Positions 8,401 through 16,465 of a DNA stretch of 20,830 bases are shown here, piece after piece; the first letter of the stretch is position 1, and each line of letters starts with the position of its first letter. The position numbers and the translations under genes were made by a program. Source of the stretch: Firmicutes bacterium UBA5486 (lineage in GTDB: Bacteria > Bacillota > UBA4882 > UBA10575). Under the pieces are notes generated by a model. That model ran no database searches and had not been told where the DNA came from. It saw nothing but the letters and a program-made list of their open reading frames with translations. Location of the stretch: positions 7,449 to 28,278 of the forward strand of contig DIPO01000045.1 in assembly GCA_002427045.1 (NCBI GenBank), in the 5' to 3' direction.

Positions 8401-8661
8401 CTAGACGTATAAACCTGGGGATAAGTTCCTGGTAATTTTTGTATTACAAATTATGTAAGCAGGGAGGAAACTAATAACATTTAAAGTAAGTCTTTTCTTT
8501 AGAAAAATCCAGATTTCCCTGATAAGACGGCAAACAGATTCTCCGGATAAATTAGTTCGCCTTCTCTTTTCTTGGAAAATCTCTTTACTCTGTTCATCAG
8601 TAATTATCTTCATCTTAATTTCCGCCTTAGAAAAATCTATTTCTACACTCTTACTATCCAT
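8401..8661 (-). CDS. Small hypothetical protein, possibly membrane-anchored
   Basis: An 86-residue frame from ATG at 8661, preceded by AAGGTG at a sensible distance. The first half is charged (MDSKSVEIDFSKAEIKMKII, then KEIFQEKRRRTNL). A hydrophobic stretch, LTLNVISFLPAYIICN, lies near residues 59-74. It ends 38 bases before the stalk-domain gene, so the two could be cotranscribed. A longer frame from 8736 would run through the antitoxin promoter region and is less likely. I do not recognise a family. It could be a real small membrane protein or only an open frame. Confidence 0.4.
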   Translation of the reverse strand: MDSKSVEIDFSKAEIKMKIITDEQSKEIFQEKRRRTNLSGESVCRLIREIWIFLKKRLTLNVISFLPAYIICNTKITRNLSPGLYV

Positions 8662-8716
8662 TCTTTCACCTTGATTAGTAAGCGAAAGATAAAGAGGTTT
8701 CATGGTTTTAACACTA

Positions 8717-8745
8717 TTGACACAAGCCACGTACAATATTATAAT
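8717..8745 (+). promoter_or_regulatory. Consensus promoter of the toxin-antitoxin pair
   Basis: TTGACA (8717-8722), a 17-base spacer and TATAAT (8740-8745) match the sigma-A consensus at every position. It lies 24 bases before the antitoxin ATG. A promoter this strong is usual for a TA operon that represses itself. Confidence 0.85.
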
Positions 8746-8750
8746 TATAC
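8731..8750. promoter_or_regulatory. Possible antitoxin operator
   Basis: GTACAAT (8731-8737) and ATTATAC (8744-8750) are inverted half-sites, six of seven bases matching, six bases apart. They span the -10 box. Ribbon-helix-helix antitoxins usually bind such sites at their own promoter. The region is very AT-rich, so chance similarity is possible. Confidence 0.4.
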
Positions 8751-8769
8751 ACGTAAGGGGTGATAAACC

Positions 8770-9018
8770 ATGCAGAAAAAATTAACACTCAGTATTGATG
8801 AAGACTTAATAAAATTTGCTCATCAGTTTTCAAAAGAAACCAATCAATCTATATCGAAAATGGTTGAAGAATACTTATTGCAACTTAAAAAACAAAACAA
8901 TGATTATAATGTAAACCCACGTATAAAGAATTTATATGGCATTTTTGAAGATCAACCTATTCCAGACAAAAAAGAATTAAGGAAGATGTTCCATGATAAA
9001 AGTAACTATCGATCTTAA
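8770..9018 (+). CDS. Ribbon-helix-helix antitoxin (DUF6364-like)
   Basis: An 82-residue protein with GGGGTGAT just before its ATG. The N-terminus, KKLTLSIDEDLIKFAHQFSKETNQSISKMVEEYL, has the strand-helix-helix pattern of Arc/MetJ-type DNA-binding antitoxins. The C-terminal part (about residues 45-82, NPRIKNLYGIFEDQPIPDKKELRKM) is the flexible toxin-binding tail normal in this group. It overlaps the PIN toxin gene by 26 bases, which suggests translational coupling. It should neutralise the toxin and repress the shared promoter. The pair is on the plus strand between minus-strand genes, as expected for a mobile accessory module. Confidence 0.85.
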   Translation: MQKKLTLSIDEDLIKFAHQFSKETNQSISKMVEEYLLQLKKQNNDYNVNPRIKNLYGIFEDQPIPDKKELRKMFHDKSNYRS

Positions 9019-9412
9019 TATTATTTTGGATTTTTTAAACAAACGGGATAATCATGTTCAAGCTGCTAAAATTTTTGATCTTTGTTCAAAAAATATAATT
9101 GATGGGTATGTATGTGCCCATGAAATTACTACTTTAGCTTATTTTCTTATGAAAAATCATAATGACTCATCCAAAGTTAAATATGTACTTGGAGAATTAT
9201 TTGATCTTTTTCATATCATTCCTGTTACAGAAGAAATATTGAGAAAAGCACTCAATTCACAAATTAATGACTATGAAGATGCAGTAATAGAAATAAGCTC
9301 TCTTAAAAATGAGGTAAACTGTATTATAACTAGAAATTTAAGTGATTTTAAAAATAGCAATATTAAAGCATTAAGTGCTTCTGAATTTTTAACCTTACAA
9401 AGTCTACAGTAA
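8993..9412 (+). CDS. PIN-domain toxin (VapC-like ribonuclease)
   Basis: A 139-residue protein covering one PIN domain, most like the PIN_3 (PF13470) branch. The acidic metal-binding residues are in place: D7 and N9 in VTIDLNIILDFL, E44 in CAHEI, D93 and D96 in NDYEDAV, and D118 in the typical TRNLSDF ending. The family cuts RNA using Mg2+ or Mn2+, often tRNA or rRNA; the target here is unknown. It overlaps the antitoxin and shares its promoter. No confident terminator is seen between its stop and the converging uppP gene (9413-9471). Confidence 0.87.
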   Translation: MIKVTIDLNIILDFLNKRDNHVQAAKIFDLCSKNIIDGYVCAHEITTLAYFLMKNHNDSSKVKYVLGELFDLFHIIPVTEEILRKALNSQINDYEDAVIEISSLKNEVNCIITRNLSDFKNSNIKALSASEFLTLQSLQ

Positions 9413-9471
9413 ACCGCGCAGATCCCGCGTGCGGATTTCCCTACTCACGGAAGAGTTCTCCCAATTTGTCC

Positions 9472-10317
9472 TTAAAACAGCCCTGCCAGCCCCGCACCTA
9501 AAAGAATGAATGCAAAAATCATTCGATAGATAGCAAAGATCTTCATTGGTTTTTTCTTCAGATAGGCAATAAACTTATCAATTACGATTAATGCTACTAT
9601 AAAGGAAACTACAAAACCGATAATCAGAGAGATGATTTCTGGGGACGTAAGAATTGATAGGCCTCCAACCTTGAGGATCTTTAAAAAGCTCATACCAACC
9701 ATAACCGGGATTGCTAGAAAAAAGGAGAACTCCGCTGCCGTCACCGTAGAAAGCCCGGCAACCCATCCCCCGATAATGGTGGAAGCCGAACGTGACATCC
9801 CGGGAATGATTGCCAAGCACTGAAATAATCCGATAATCCAGGCCTGTTTTACTGTAACCTTTAGTTCCTCACCTATTAGTTTGTTATCCCTGAATTTCTT
9901 TTCTGCATAAATCATCCAGATACCGCCAAAAAACAAAGTAATAGCTACGGAAATCGGGGTAAATAAATACTGTTCAGCTAAATCATCTAATAATACCCCA
10001 AGAATACCTCCGGGAATACAAGCAACAAAAATAACCAGCCAAAATTTAAACCCTGAGTTTTCATACCCAACTTTTTGGGGAAAGAAATTAACCAGAGTAT
10101 TCTTTATTTTTCCCCAATAAAGAAACACTACTGCCAAAATGGCACCAAGTTGTATCACGTAAGTATACATCTCTACATAATTAGGACTGGTTCCTTTAAA
10201 GCCAATTAAATTTTGGAAAATAACCAGATGTCCGGTTGAAGAGACCGGTAAGAATTCTGTTATCCCCTCGACAATCCCCAAAATCATAGATTTAATCAGT
10301 AAATAGATCATTTCCAT
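9472..10317 (-). CDS. uppP: Undecaprenyl-diphosphatase
   Basis: A 281-residue membrane enzyme that removes a phosphate from undecaprenyl pyrophosphate, recycling the lipid carrier for peptidoglycan. Both family motifs are complete: EGITEFLPVSSTGHL at residues 17-31 (E17, E21, H30) and PGMSRSAST at 172-180 (R176). About eight hydrophobic segments and full length match BacA/UppP. It starts two bases after the stop of the BcrB-like permease, and the GGAGGAG that serves it lies in the last codons of that gene. Bacitracin binds undecaprenyl pyrophosphate, so an extra UppP behind a BcrAB transporter is a resistance gene, as with BcrD in enterococcal bcrABD operons. It could also be the organism's only housekeeping copy. 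Confidence 0.95.
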   Translation of the reverse strand: MEMIYLLIKSMILGIVEGITEFLPVSSTGHLVIFQNLIGFKGTSPNYVEMYTYVIQLGAILAVVFLYWGKIKNTLVNFFPQKVGYENSGFKFWLVIFVACIPGGILGVLLDDLAEQYLFTPISVAITLFFGGIWMIYAEKKFRDNKLIGEELKVTVKQAWIIGLFQCLAIIPGMSRSASTIIGGWVAGLSTVTAAEFSFFLAIPVMVGMSFLKILKVGGLSILTSPEIISLIIGFVVSFIVALIVIDKFIAYLKKKPMKIFAIYRMIFAFILLGAGLAGLF

Positions 10318-10319
10318 TA

Positions 10320-11054
10320 TTAATGGATCTCCTCCTTTTTAAAATGAATAATGGCAACGATAAAACCCAACAGAGAAGTGGTAAAAATAGAAATATACGA
10401 ATACACCGGAAGGTACTCGGGAAAAAAGTCTTTGTTTGCGATTACTAGCACTGCTGACCAGGGATATAGGACTCGATATTCAGAATTTCCAATCAAAACA
10501 TTTACCATTGTGATTGCAATGGTAAAGACAAGGGAGGGCACATAATTTTTGAATAAAAGTGTTACCAGAATGGTTGGGGCGGTCAGCAGAAAAAGAAAGA
10601 TACCGCCCACAATATATTCTTTAAATGCTTTAATTAATACAGTGAGACTCAAACCTTCAAACTGCCCGATTAATCCAAAAATTAAAGTCAATCCCCAAGC
10701 AACCACCGTTAAGAGCAGAATCCAAATTAATAGAAGAATCAATTTGCTCATAAAAAAGCTTATTCTAGACACAGGAATAGTTAATAGATTTTTTAAGGTG
10801 TTTTCCGTATATTCTCTGTTAAAAAGATAAGTAGCAATTACTCCATATAAAGTGACTCCTGTTAGTAAAACAACATACAAATTGGTTTCAGAAAAAACTT
10901 CATTAAAGAGAACAGGGACACCGGTTTTTTTGCTTTTCATATTCAAATATGCAATAAAACAAACAAAAGGGGCAGTCGCTGCTCCAAGCATACTAATTAA
11001 AAGCATCTGGGATCTTTTCAATTTTAAAAACTCGGTGTATAACAAATTAATCAC
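10320..11054 (-). CDS. BcrB-like ABC-2 transporter permease
   Basis: A 244-residue membrane protein with six hydrophobic segments, in the ABC-2 permease pattern. It starts MINLLYTEFLKLKRSQM, a leader typical of permeases of lantibiotic-immunity and bacitracin transporters, and its first cytoplasmic loop includes NREYTENTLKNLLTIPVSR, the usual coupling region. The GTG start lies inside the end of the ATPase gene (GTGATTAA, 8-base overlap), so the two are translationally coupled. It should form a dimeric or heteromeric channel with the ATPase and remove cell-envelope antibiotics from the membrane. Only one permease gene is present, as in BcrAB and unlike three-subunit LanFEG transporters. Confidence 0.85.
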   Translation of the reverse strand: MINLLYTEFLKLKRSQMLLISMLGAATAPFVCFIAYLNMKSKKTGVPVLFNEVFSETNLYVVLLTGVTLYGVIATYLFNREYTENTLKNLLTIPVSRISFFMSKLILLLIWILLLTVVAWGLTLIFGLIGQFEGLSLTVLIKAFKEYIVGGIFLFLLTAPTILVTLLFKNYVPSLVFTIAITMVNVLIGNSEYRVLYPWSAVLVIANKDFFPEYLPVYSYISIFTTSLLGFIVAIIHFKKEEIH

Positions 11055-11970
11055 TAACCCGACCCCCTATTAGTTTTACAAAATAGTCCTCTAATCTGTC
11101 TTCACTCATCATAATCTTTGATACTTCAATGTCATTTTCTACAAACACTTTATTAAGCTGTCCTTCCTCCCCAAGGTGGGAATAGATACGAATATTCCCT
11201 TTTTCGTGTACTTCGTAGTCAATAATATTAAAGTACTCCTCTAAGAGCAGAACTGCTTTATTCTGGTTTGATACTTGAAACTCGAGATACCTGCGATTTC
11301 TCTTCCTAAGCTCTCCGATGGTAATCTCTTCTAGTAATTTACCCTCATGAATAACCCCAATAATATCTGCCAATTGTTCAATTTCACTAAGAATGTGACT
11401 GGAAATAATAATCGTTACTTGCTTTTCTTCACATAAATCCAGTAAAAAGTTTCGCATTTCTTGGATACCAATGGGGTCAAGACCATTCGTTGGTTCATCC
11501 AAAATTAGTAATTCCGGTTCATGCATAATAGCAGCAGCAATTCCCAAACGCTGTTTCATTCCTAAAGAGTACTGGGCTACCAATTTCCCCGGTTCATCAT
11601 CAAGCCCTACCCGTGATAGAGCATATGGGACCGCATCCCGGCGATGAATACCGCGGAGACGTGCAAGTATTTCCAGATTTTCATTAGCAGTAAGATTTTC
11701 ATAAAACCCTGGTATTTCGATAATCGAGCCCACTCGAGGATATATTTGTTTGGCGTTTTCTTGTATATTCTGGCCAAATATTTCAATTTCACCTGTAGTC
11801 GGTTTTACTAAACCCATAATCATCCGCAGGGTGGTAGTTTTACCTGCACCATTACGCCCTAAAAGACCATAGATCTGTCCTTTAGAAACATGAATATTAA
11901 TTGCATCCACTGCAGTTTGTTCCTTATATTTTCTGGTAAGCGCTTTGGTTTCTAAAACCCAATTTGACAT
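11047..11970 (-). CDS. BcrA-like ABC transporter ATPase
   Basis: A 307-residue ATP-binding subunit. Walker A is GRNGAGKTT (38-46, K44), the signature is SLGMKQ (135-140), Walker B is LLILDEP (154-160, E159) and the switch His is H192. The signature with Met and Lys, and the C-terminal extension of about 80 residues, match the BcrA/lantibiotic-immunity branch. The ATG follows AAGGAG at 8 bases. It is the first gene of a three-gene operon with the permease and uppP, separated from the upstream sensor genes by 234 bases that hold a likely promoter. The predicted job is to power removal of bacitracin or a peptide antibiotic. The exact drug is inferred from context. Confidence 0.9.
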   Translation of the reverse strand: MSNWVLETKALTRKYKEQTAVDAINIHVSKGQIYGLLGRNGAGKTTTLRMIMGLVKPTTGEIEIFGQNIQENAKQIYPRVGSIIEIPGFYENLTANENLEILARLRGIHRRDAVPYALSRVGLDDEPGKLVAQYSLGMKQRLGIAAAIMHEPELLILDEPTNGLDPIGIQEMRNFLLDLCEEKQVTIIISSHILSEIEQLADIIGVIHEGKLLEEITIGELRKRNRRYLEFQVSNQNKAVLLLEEYFNIIDYEVHEKGNIRIYSHLGEEGQLNKVFVENDIEVSKIMMSEDRLEDYFVKLIGGRVSD

Positions 11971-12204
11971 CCGGCTCGCTCCTTGTCTAACTTATTTGTA
12001 TGTCCGGCGGCAATTAAATACTAAAAGAACCTTACCTTTCCTGCATTTACTGTATCTTAATTATGTTATTCTTAAAACTTGTAAACAAAGTTTAATCCCA
12101 TCCCTTCTGCCAGTAAAATATTCCAGTAATAACTTGTTGTTTCATCTTTTTAACCAGCTATCTTTATTCTACCCGGTAGATCTGACATGGAGCTTACAAT
12201 TTTC
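11971..12204 (-). promoter_or_regulatory. Regulatory region of the BcrAB-UppP operon
   Basis: This 234-base gap follows the kinase gene. An inverted repeat, AAACTT-N7-AAGTTT (12075-12093), lies beside a possible promoter on the minus strand (TTGTTT, 17 bases, CATAAT). That is a reasonable place for the response regulator to act, but the boxes are weak and the match is by eye. A second small palindrome, TCTACC-C-GGTAGA, is at 12168-12180. No gene is seen here. Confidence 0.4.
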
Positions 12205-13125
12205 TTACTTTTTCTTACTTTTGGGCAAAGAAACTCGCACGCAGGTTTTAAGATAAGGGGTACTTTCCATAGATATCTTCCCCTTCATCTTTTGTACTAG
12301 TTCTTTAGCAATCGTTAGACCTAATCCATGACCAGGTCTCGACCTTGAAGAATCGCTCTTATAAAGGCGGTCAAAGACCTTTGAGATTTCATAAGCAGAA
12401 AGCCCAGGGCCCTGATCCCACACTTCAAAATGAGCACCCGTATCATCAGCCCAAGCGGATACACCAAGAAAATTATTTTCTCGGCCATAGCGCAAAGCAT
12501 TTTGCAGTAAATTGCCAAAAACCCGTATTATTGCATGCTGATCTCCTACTACAAAACATTCTTCATCAGGAATTTTAACTTCCAGGGTTATTTTCTCTTT
12601 CTGTAACTTTGGAACCCAACCAATCAGTTCGCTGCGTAACAGTTCAAATAGATCGATAGGTTCCAAGTTAAGTTGTATTTCGTCCGCCTCGATCTGAGCC
12701 ATAGCAAACAACCCATCAATATACTCTTTTAAGGCATAAGCCTTATTTTTAGCAATCTGCAAATATTCCTCCGCTTCCGCACCAGCCATCCCCTCACATA
12801 AGGCGTCTAAGTATCCTAAAACCGAAGTTAAAGGGGTGCGTAAATCGTGGGATAGATTAGATAACATCTGCTTCCTGGCCCGTTCTGTTTGGGCTAATTT
12901 GATTTTATCCTTTTGGTAAGAATCCACCAGTTGGTTGATTTTAAATACTAAAGGGGCAATAGGTTCTTGTGCCCCAACATGAATTCTAAGATTTTCATTA
13001 CCGGCAATAATATCATCCAGAACTCGTAAAATATCCCGAATACGACGGCTATTCTGCCGCTGGCGATTAAGAAAATAAGCGAAGACTATGCTTAGAATAA
13101 TAAACCATATATACTCTCTACTCAT
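12205..13125 (-). CDS. Sensor histidine kinase of the BcrAB-UppP module
   Basis: A 306-residue kinase. It has one N-terminal membrane helix (about residues 5-20) with almost nothing outside, a linker (RVLDDIIAGNENLRIHV), the phospho-acceptor H93 in SNLSHDLRTPL, N209 in the N box NLLQNALRYG, the G1 box DQGPGL (237-242) and the G2 box GHGLGL (265-270). All key residues are present. With no external sensor domain, it probably reads the membrane or the state of the transporter, as in other peptide-antibiotic kinases. The ATG at 13125 overlaps the regulator's stop (ATGAGTAG) and has GGAG 9 bases upstream; an in-frame ATG at 13140 lacks a good ribosome binding site. Confidence 0.9.
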   Translation of the reverse strand: MSREYIWFIILSIVFAYFLNRQRQNSRRIRDILRVLDDIIAGNENLRIHVGAQEPIAPLVFKINQLVDSYQKDKIKLAQTERARKQMLSNLSHDLRTPLTSVLGYLDALCEGMAGAEAEEYLQIAKNKAYALKEYIDGLFAMAQIEADEIQLNLEPIDLFELLRSELIGWVPKLQKEKITLEVKIPDEECFVVGDQHAIIRVFGNLLQNALRYGRENNFLGVSAWADDTGAHFEVWDQGPGLSAYEISKVFDRLYKSDSSRSRPGHGLGLTIAKELVQKMKGKISMESTPYLKTCVRVSLPKSKKK

Positions 13126-13822
13126 TACCTGCGTCTCCATTAAATTGATAACCCATGCCCCAAACCGTTAAGATATAGATCGGGTGTTCCGGATCTGGTT
13201 CGATTTTTTTGCGTAACCTTCTAATATGAACCATAATATTATTATCATCGTAAGCATACTCTTCTTGCCATACATTTTGGTAAATCTGCTTTTTAGTAAA
13301 GATTTGCCCAGGATGGGAGGACAAAAAATAAAGCAAATCATATTCTTTTCTGGTAAGAGCAAGATCTTCACCATTATAAGTTACACGCATATGTGCTGGA
13401 TCGATAACCAGAGAACCAAAAACCATACACCGGGGTTTTTTCGGTGCAGCACCCAGTTCAACATATCGACGGATTAATGATTGCACCCTGGCAGTCAATT
13501 CCGATAAGCTAAATGGCTTAGTTAGATAATCATCTGCCCCTGATTTTAAACCCAAAACTTTATCCATCTCATCGCCCTTGGCCGTAAGGATTAATACCGG
13601 TGTATTTTTTGTTTTTCGAATATGAGTGAGGGTAGAAATTCCATCCATCTCCGGCATCATAATATCAAGCACAATCAGATGATAGTCCTTTTTTCTAATT
13701 AGCTCCAAACCTTCCCTTCCAGTGTAAGCAAGATCAGCCTCATAGCCTTCAGTTTCCATGCATTTCTTTAACAATCTACACAATTCGGGATCATCATCAA
13801 TAATTAAAATTCGTTTTTTCAT
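13118..13822 (-). CDS. OmpR/PhoB-family response regulator
   Basis: A 234-residue regulator. The receiver domain (1-115) has D9/D10, the phospho-acceptor D53 in VLDIMMPEMDG, T80 and K102. The winged-helix DNA-binding domain (about 130-230) has LTRKEYDLLYFL and the recognition-helix region NNIMVHIRRLRKKIE. The ATG at 13822 is chosen because GGAGG stands 5 bases before it; the frame stays open upstream. It overlaps the kinase start by 8 bases. By context it switches on the BcrA-BcrB-UppP operon downstream when the kinase senses envelope stress. A weak -10 (TATACT) lies about 60 bases upstream; the rest of the 147-base gap to the next gene shows nothing else. Confidence 0.93.
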   Translation of the reverse strand: MKKRILIIDDDPELCRLLKKCMETEGYEADLAYTGREGLELIRKKDYHLIVLDIMMPEMDGISTLTHIRKTKNTPVLILTAKGDEMDKVLGLKSGADDYLTKPFSLSELTARVQSLIRRYVELGAAPKKPRCMVFGSLVIDPAHMRVTYNGEDLALTRKEYDLLYFLSSHPGQIFTKKQIYQNVWQEEYAYDDNNIMVHIRRLRKKIEPDPEHPIYILTVWGMGYQFNGDAGNE

Positions 13823-13969
13823 ATAAGCCTCCATTTTAAGCTGCTTCACCAATTATCATTAATCTGAAAAGTTTTCTTTCTATAAGTATAAGCCATAAAT
13901 TATCTTATTTCACTACTTCTTCACCCAGTAATCGTGCAGAATTCTAAAATAATTAGGTGCACTCAAGTA

Positions 13970-14656
13970 TTACCCATTCAGCTCTTTTTTAACACTTCTC
14001 CAGTTGGGAAAGAACTGATCCATATAAGAAACGAATTTTTTATTATGAAGTCTTTCTAAAAGATGGACCATTTCGTGTACTATGATATACTCTAAACAAC
14101 GCGGAGACTTCTTAGCCAACTCAAGATTAACCCAGATTCTCCTGGCTTTTGGATTACAAGTCCCCCATCTCGTTTTCATTAATTTAACACCCCAGGAATC
14201 TACCTTTACCCCCATTCTTTTTTCCCATTTTTCAATAAGTGGGGGGATTTGGGATTTTAGCTGATTCCGATACCATTCTGTCATTACTTTTCCACGCCGT
14301 TCTTTCGTAGCCCCCTTCCGTATATATAGGTTAATATTTTTATAACCATCAATCTCCACTCTCTGCTTTTTATTGGTATAAATCACATTTAACAAATAAT
14401 GATGACCCTGATAGTAATAGCTCTCACCGGATACAAACTCTCTTTCTGGCTGTCGCTCCTGTGCCTGGAATTTGGCACGTTGTTTCTTAATCCATGATAA
14501 TTTGGAAATGGCAAAACTCCTGATTGCTTCATCTTTCATTGTATCGGGCGCAGTAATCCGTACCCATCCATCCGGTGGATGGACCGATAAATGCAGGTTC
14601 TTGATCTTCTTTTTTATAACATTTATTTTTAAATCGCCAATCATGATACTGGTCAT
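13970..14656 (-). CDS. YgjP-type (DUF45/SprT-like) zinc metalloprotease
   Basis: A 228-residue cytoplasmic protein of the DUF45/YgjP family. The C-terminal half carries the zinc site: HEMVH (194-198, catalytic E195) and a third His at 204 in RLHNKKF. TRWGTCNPKARRIWVNLELA (162-181) is the other family hallmark. The N-terminal half (IKNLHLSVHPPDGWVRITAP) is the usual beta-rich domain. The physiological substrate of these proteins is not established. The gene is often near type I restriction genes, but none are in this window. AAGGTGAG precedes the ATG. It runs on the same strand as the sensor pair, 147 bases upstream of it, and need not be linked to it. Confidence 0.9.
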   Translation of the reverse strand: MTSIMIGDLKINVIKKKIKNLHLSVHPPDGWVRITAPDTMKDEAIRSFAISKLSWIKKQRAKFQAQERQPEREFVSGESYYYQGHHYLLNVIYTNKKQRVEIDGYKNINLYIRKGATKERRGKVMTEWYRNQLKSQIPPLIEKWEKRMGVKVDSWGVKLMKTRWGTCNPKARRIWVNLELAKKSPRCLEYIIVHEMVHLLERLHNKKFVSYMDQFFPNWRSVKKELNG

Positions 14657-14784
14657 TTATGTACTCACCTTGTTTCCCCAATATTTAAAATACTATAAAT
14701 GCAATCGTCCCAATTCTTTAAGGAAGGAATACTTGGTGGGATATAGAAAATATCAACATATATTAAGAAAGGGTGGTAGACTTC

Positions 14785-15486
14785 TTGAAACACCAAGTGT
14801 TAATAGTAAGCATGCTTTGTATGTTATTAATTTCAGCCATTTCGTCTGCACAACTAGATATCTTTAAATTTTTTAAGGGTGAGCTTAGTGAAGAAAAGAT
14901 CATTGCCGGATTGAAAGAAGCCTTAAATATTGGAACAGAAAATTCAGTCAAATCTACCGGATGTAAGGATGGTTACTTTGGCAATGAGACCATAAAAATA
15001 GTATTCCCTGAAAAACTGCAAAATGTAGAAGGTACCTTAAGAAAAATCGGCTTAAACTCTGCAATGGATGAATTTATTCTTAGTATGAATAGGGCTGCCG
15101 AAAGTGCGGCTCCACATGCCAAGCAGATATTCTTGGATGCCATTATGGAGATGAGTTTTGATGATGCCCGTAAAATTTTAAAAGGCAATGATACGGCCGC
15201 TACAGAGTATTTTAGAGATAAGACATCAAATAAGCTGAGCAAAGAGTTTCAGCCCGTAGTCAATAAAGCTACCGATGAATTCGGTGTAACCAAAAAGTAT
15301 AAGGAGCTTGAGAAACAGGTTAAGGCAATTCCTTTTATCAAGATTGAAACCATTGACATTGACCAATACGTTGTGGATAAAGCTTTGGATGGATTGTTTC
15401 ATGTTTTGGGTGAAGAAGAAAAGAAAATCCGCACGGATCCTGCGGCACGTGTAACCGATTTATTGAAAGAAGTTTTCGGTTCTTAA
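14785..15486 (+). CDS. Secreted DUF4197 protein
   Basis: A 233-residue exported protein. From the TTG at 14785 the N-terminus is MKHQVLIVSMLCMLLISAIS, a clear signal peptide; AGGGTGG lies 8 bases upstream. The alternative GTG at 14773 has poorer spacing. The body matches DUF4197: GLKEALNIGTENSVKST near the start, YFGNETIKIVFPEKL, DEFILSMNRAAESAAPHA, then FDDARKILKGNDTAATEYFR and a C-terminal helical region ending LLKEVFGS. The family is known mainly from Proteobacteria and Bacteroidota, where its role is undefined but its place is periplasmic. Its presence here fits an organism with an outer membrane. It is a single plus-strand gene converging on the FNR-like regulator. Confidence 0.85.
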   Translation: MKHQVLIVSMLCMLLISAISSAQLDIFKFFKGELSEEKIIAGLKEALNIGTENSVKSTGCKDGYFGNETIKIVFPEKLQNVEGTLRKIGLNSAMDEFILSMNRAAESAAPHAKQIFLDAIMEMSFDDARKILKGNDTAATEYFRDKTSNKLSKEFQPVVNKATDEFGVTKKYKELEKQVKAIPFIKIETIDIDQYVVDKALDGLFHVLGEEEKKIRTDPAARVTDLLKEVFGS

Positions 15487-15563
15487 TTGATCTCTGCCAA
15501 GCTTTCTTTATCCGGATTTTTTAATTCATTTCTAAACATTCTAATGGATAGTGGAACTGCAAC

Positions 15564-16244
15564 TTATTCTATTCCCTCTAGGGCAACCTTATCTAATATA
15601 ATTATCCTTCTTTGGCCAATTGGCTTGATTAATCCTAAATCTTGAAAATTCGATAGTTTTCTGCTCAAGGTCTCCTGGGTCATACCAAGATGGGAAGCAA
15701 GATCTTTCTTACTCATCTTTAAAACCACTTCATCCTGATCGTTTGCCATGTTTATAAGAGTTTTTGCTAATCTTTTTTCAACACCAAGCAAATTTATCTT
15801 TTCTATCAGATTTTCCGCTTTCTCTAATCTTTCACTTAATTCCTCCATCACCTTAAAAGCGATAGTTGGATACTTTTTCATCAGTTCTTTGATTTTTTCA
15901 GCCGCGATCATACATACTGTAGTCTTCTCTAAGGCTTCCGCATTATCAGTCAGAGGACTGGAACTAAAAAGCGAAAGCTCTCCCATAAATTCCCCGGGGC
16001 CCAATACCCTTATTACCTGCTCTTTTCCATCATCGGACAACCGGGTTATTTTAACCTTACCTATATGAATGACATACAGTTTTTCTCCTTTATCTCCCGA
16101 AAAATAGATCAGCTCGCCCTTTTCAAAGGTTTTCTGGGTAATGATCCCAGTAATCTCCATCATCTCATCATAATTGAGATTACTAAAGATCGGAACTATT
16201 TCGATACATGTTCTTCCTTTACAAGGCTCGCATTTGCAATCCAC
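15564..16244 (-). CDS. FNR-like Crp/Fnr-family regulator, probable Fe-S sensor
   Basis: A 226-residue regulator. The N-terminus MDCKCEPCKGRTC has Cys at 3, 5, 8 and 13, followed by VPIF. The C5-x2-C8-x4-C13 spacing is close to the C20-x2-C23-x5-C29 cluster of E. coli FNR, and Cys111 in KTTVCMI falls where FNR has Cys122. A cyclic-nucleotide-type barrel (about 20-125), a long dimer helix (about 128-165) and a helix-turn-helix follow. The recognition helix TQETLSR has E191, S194 and R195, the ExxSR pattern that reads TTGAT half-sites. The GTG start has AAGGAGAG 6 bases before it. It likely acts on the HMA/ATPase promoter at 18796-18837. Whether it senses oxygen, NO or a metal is not shown. Confidence 0.9.
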   Translation of the reverse strand: MDCKCEPCKGRTCIEIVPIFSNLNYDEMMEITGIITQKTFEKGELIYFSGDKGEKLYVIHIGKVKITRLSDDGKEQVIRVLGPGEFMGELSLFSSSPLTDNAEALEKTTVCMIAAEKIKELMKKYPTIAFKVMEELSERLEKAENLIEKINLLGVEKRLAKTLINMANDQDEVVLKMSKKDLASHLGMTQETLSRKLSNFQDLGLIKPIGQRRIIILDKVALEGIE

Positions 16245-16465
16245 GTTAATCTCTCCTTTAAAGCGATTATATCCGTTTTTAATAATAGAGGGAATTTCAT
16301 AACTTGTACTCTCGCTGATTGCTTATTACTCGTATTGAAAGGCAGCTTATGCAAGTTAGTTCCAATATTTTATATCTCTCAGTATACTTTACTATTTATT
16401 ACAACTATAAGTTCCAAAAATCCTGCTTCAAAATTATTTGATTAAATTTGCCGAAAGCCTAAGAG
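16245..16465 (-). promoter_or_regulatory. Upstream region of the FNR-like gene
   Basis: A TATAAT box (16266-16271, minus strand) stands about 20 bases before the GTG, with no good -35, so transcription may need an activator. No TTGAT-N4-ATCAA site is seen here. Two GGAACT words (minus strand) lie 60 bases apart, near 16350 and 16410. No gene is supported. Confidence 0.4.

Noticed and set aside
8127..8435. A 102-codon plus-strand frame.
   Set aside because: It is antisense to the signal peptide and stalk domain of the surface protein and has no ribosome binding site; the real gene has clear domains.
9413..9471. A GC-rich stretch between the PIN toxin and uppP as a terminator.
   Set aside because: The only stems (such as ATCC/GGAT) are too short and no T run follows on either strand.
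16065..16445. A 126-codon plus-strand frame opposite the FNR-like gene and its upstream region.
   Set aside because: Half of it is antisense to conserved Crp/Fnr sequence, and no promoter or ribosome binding site supports it.
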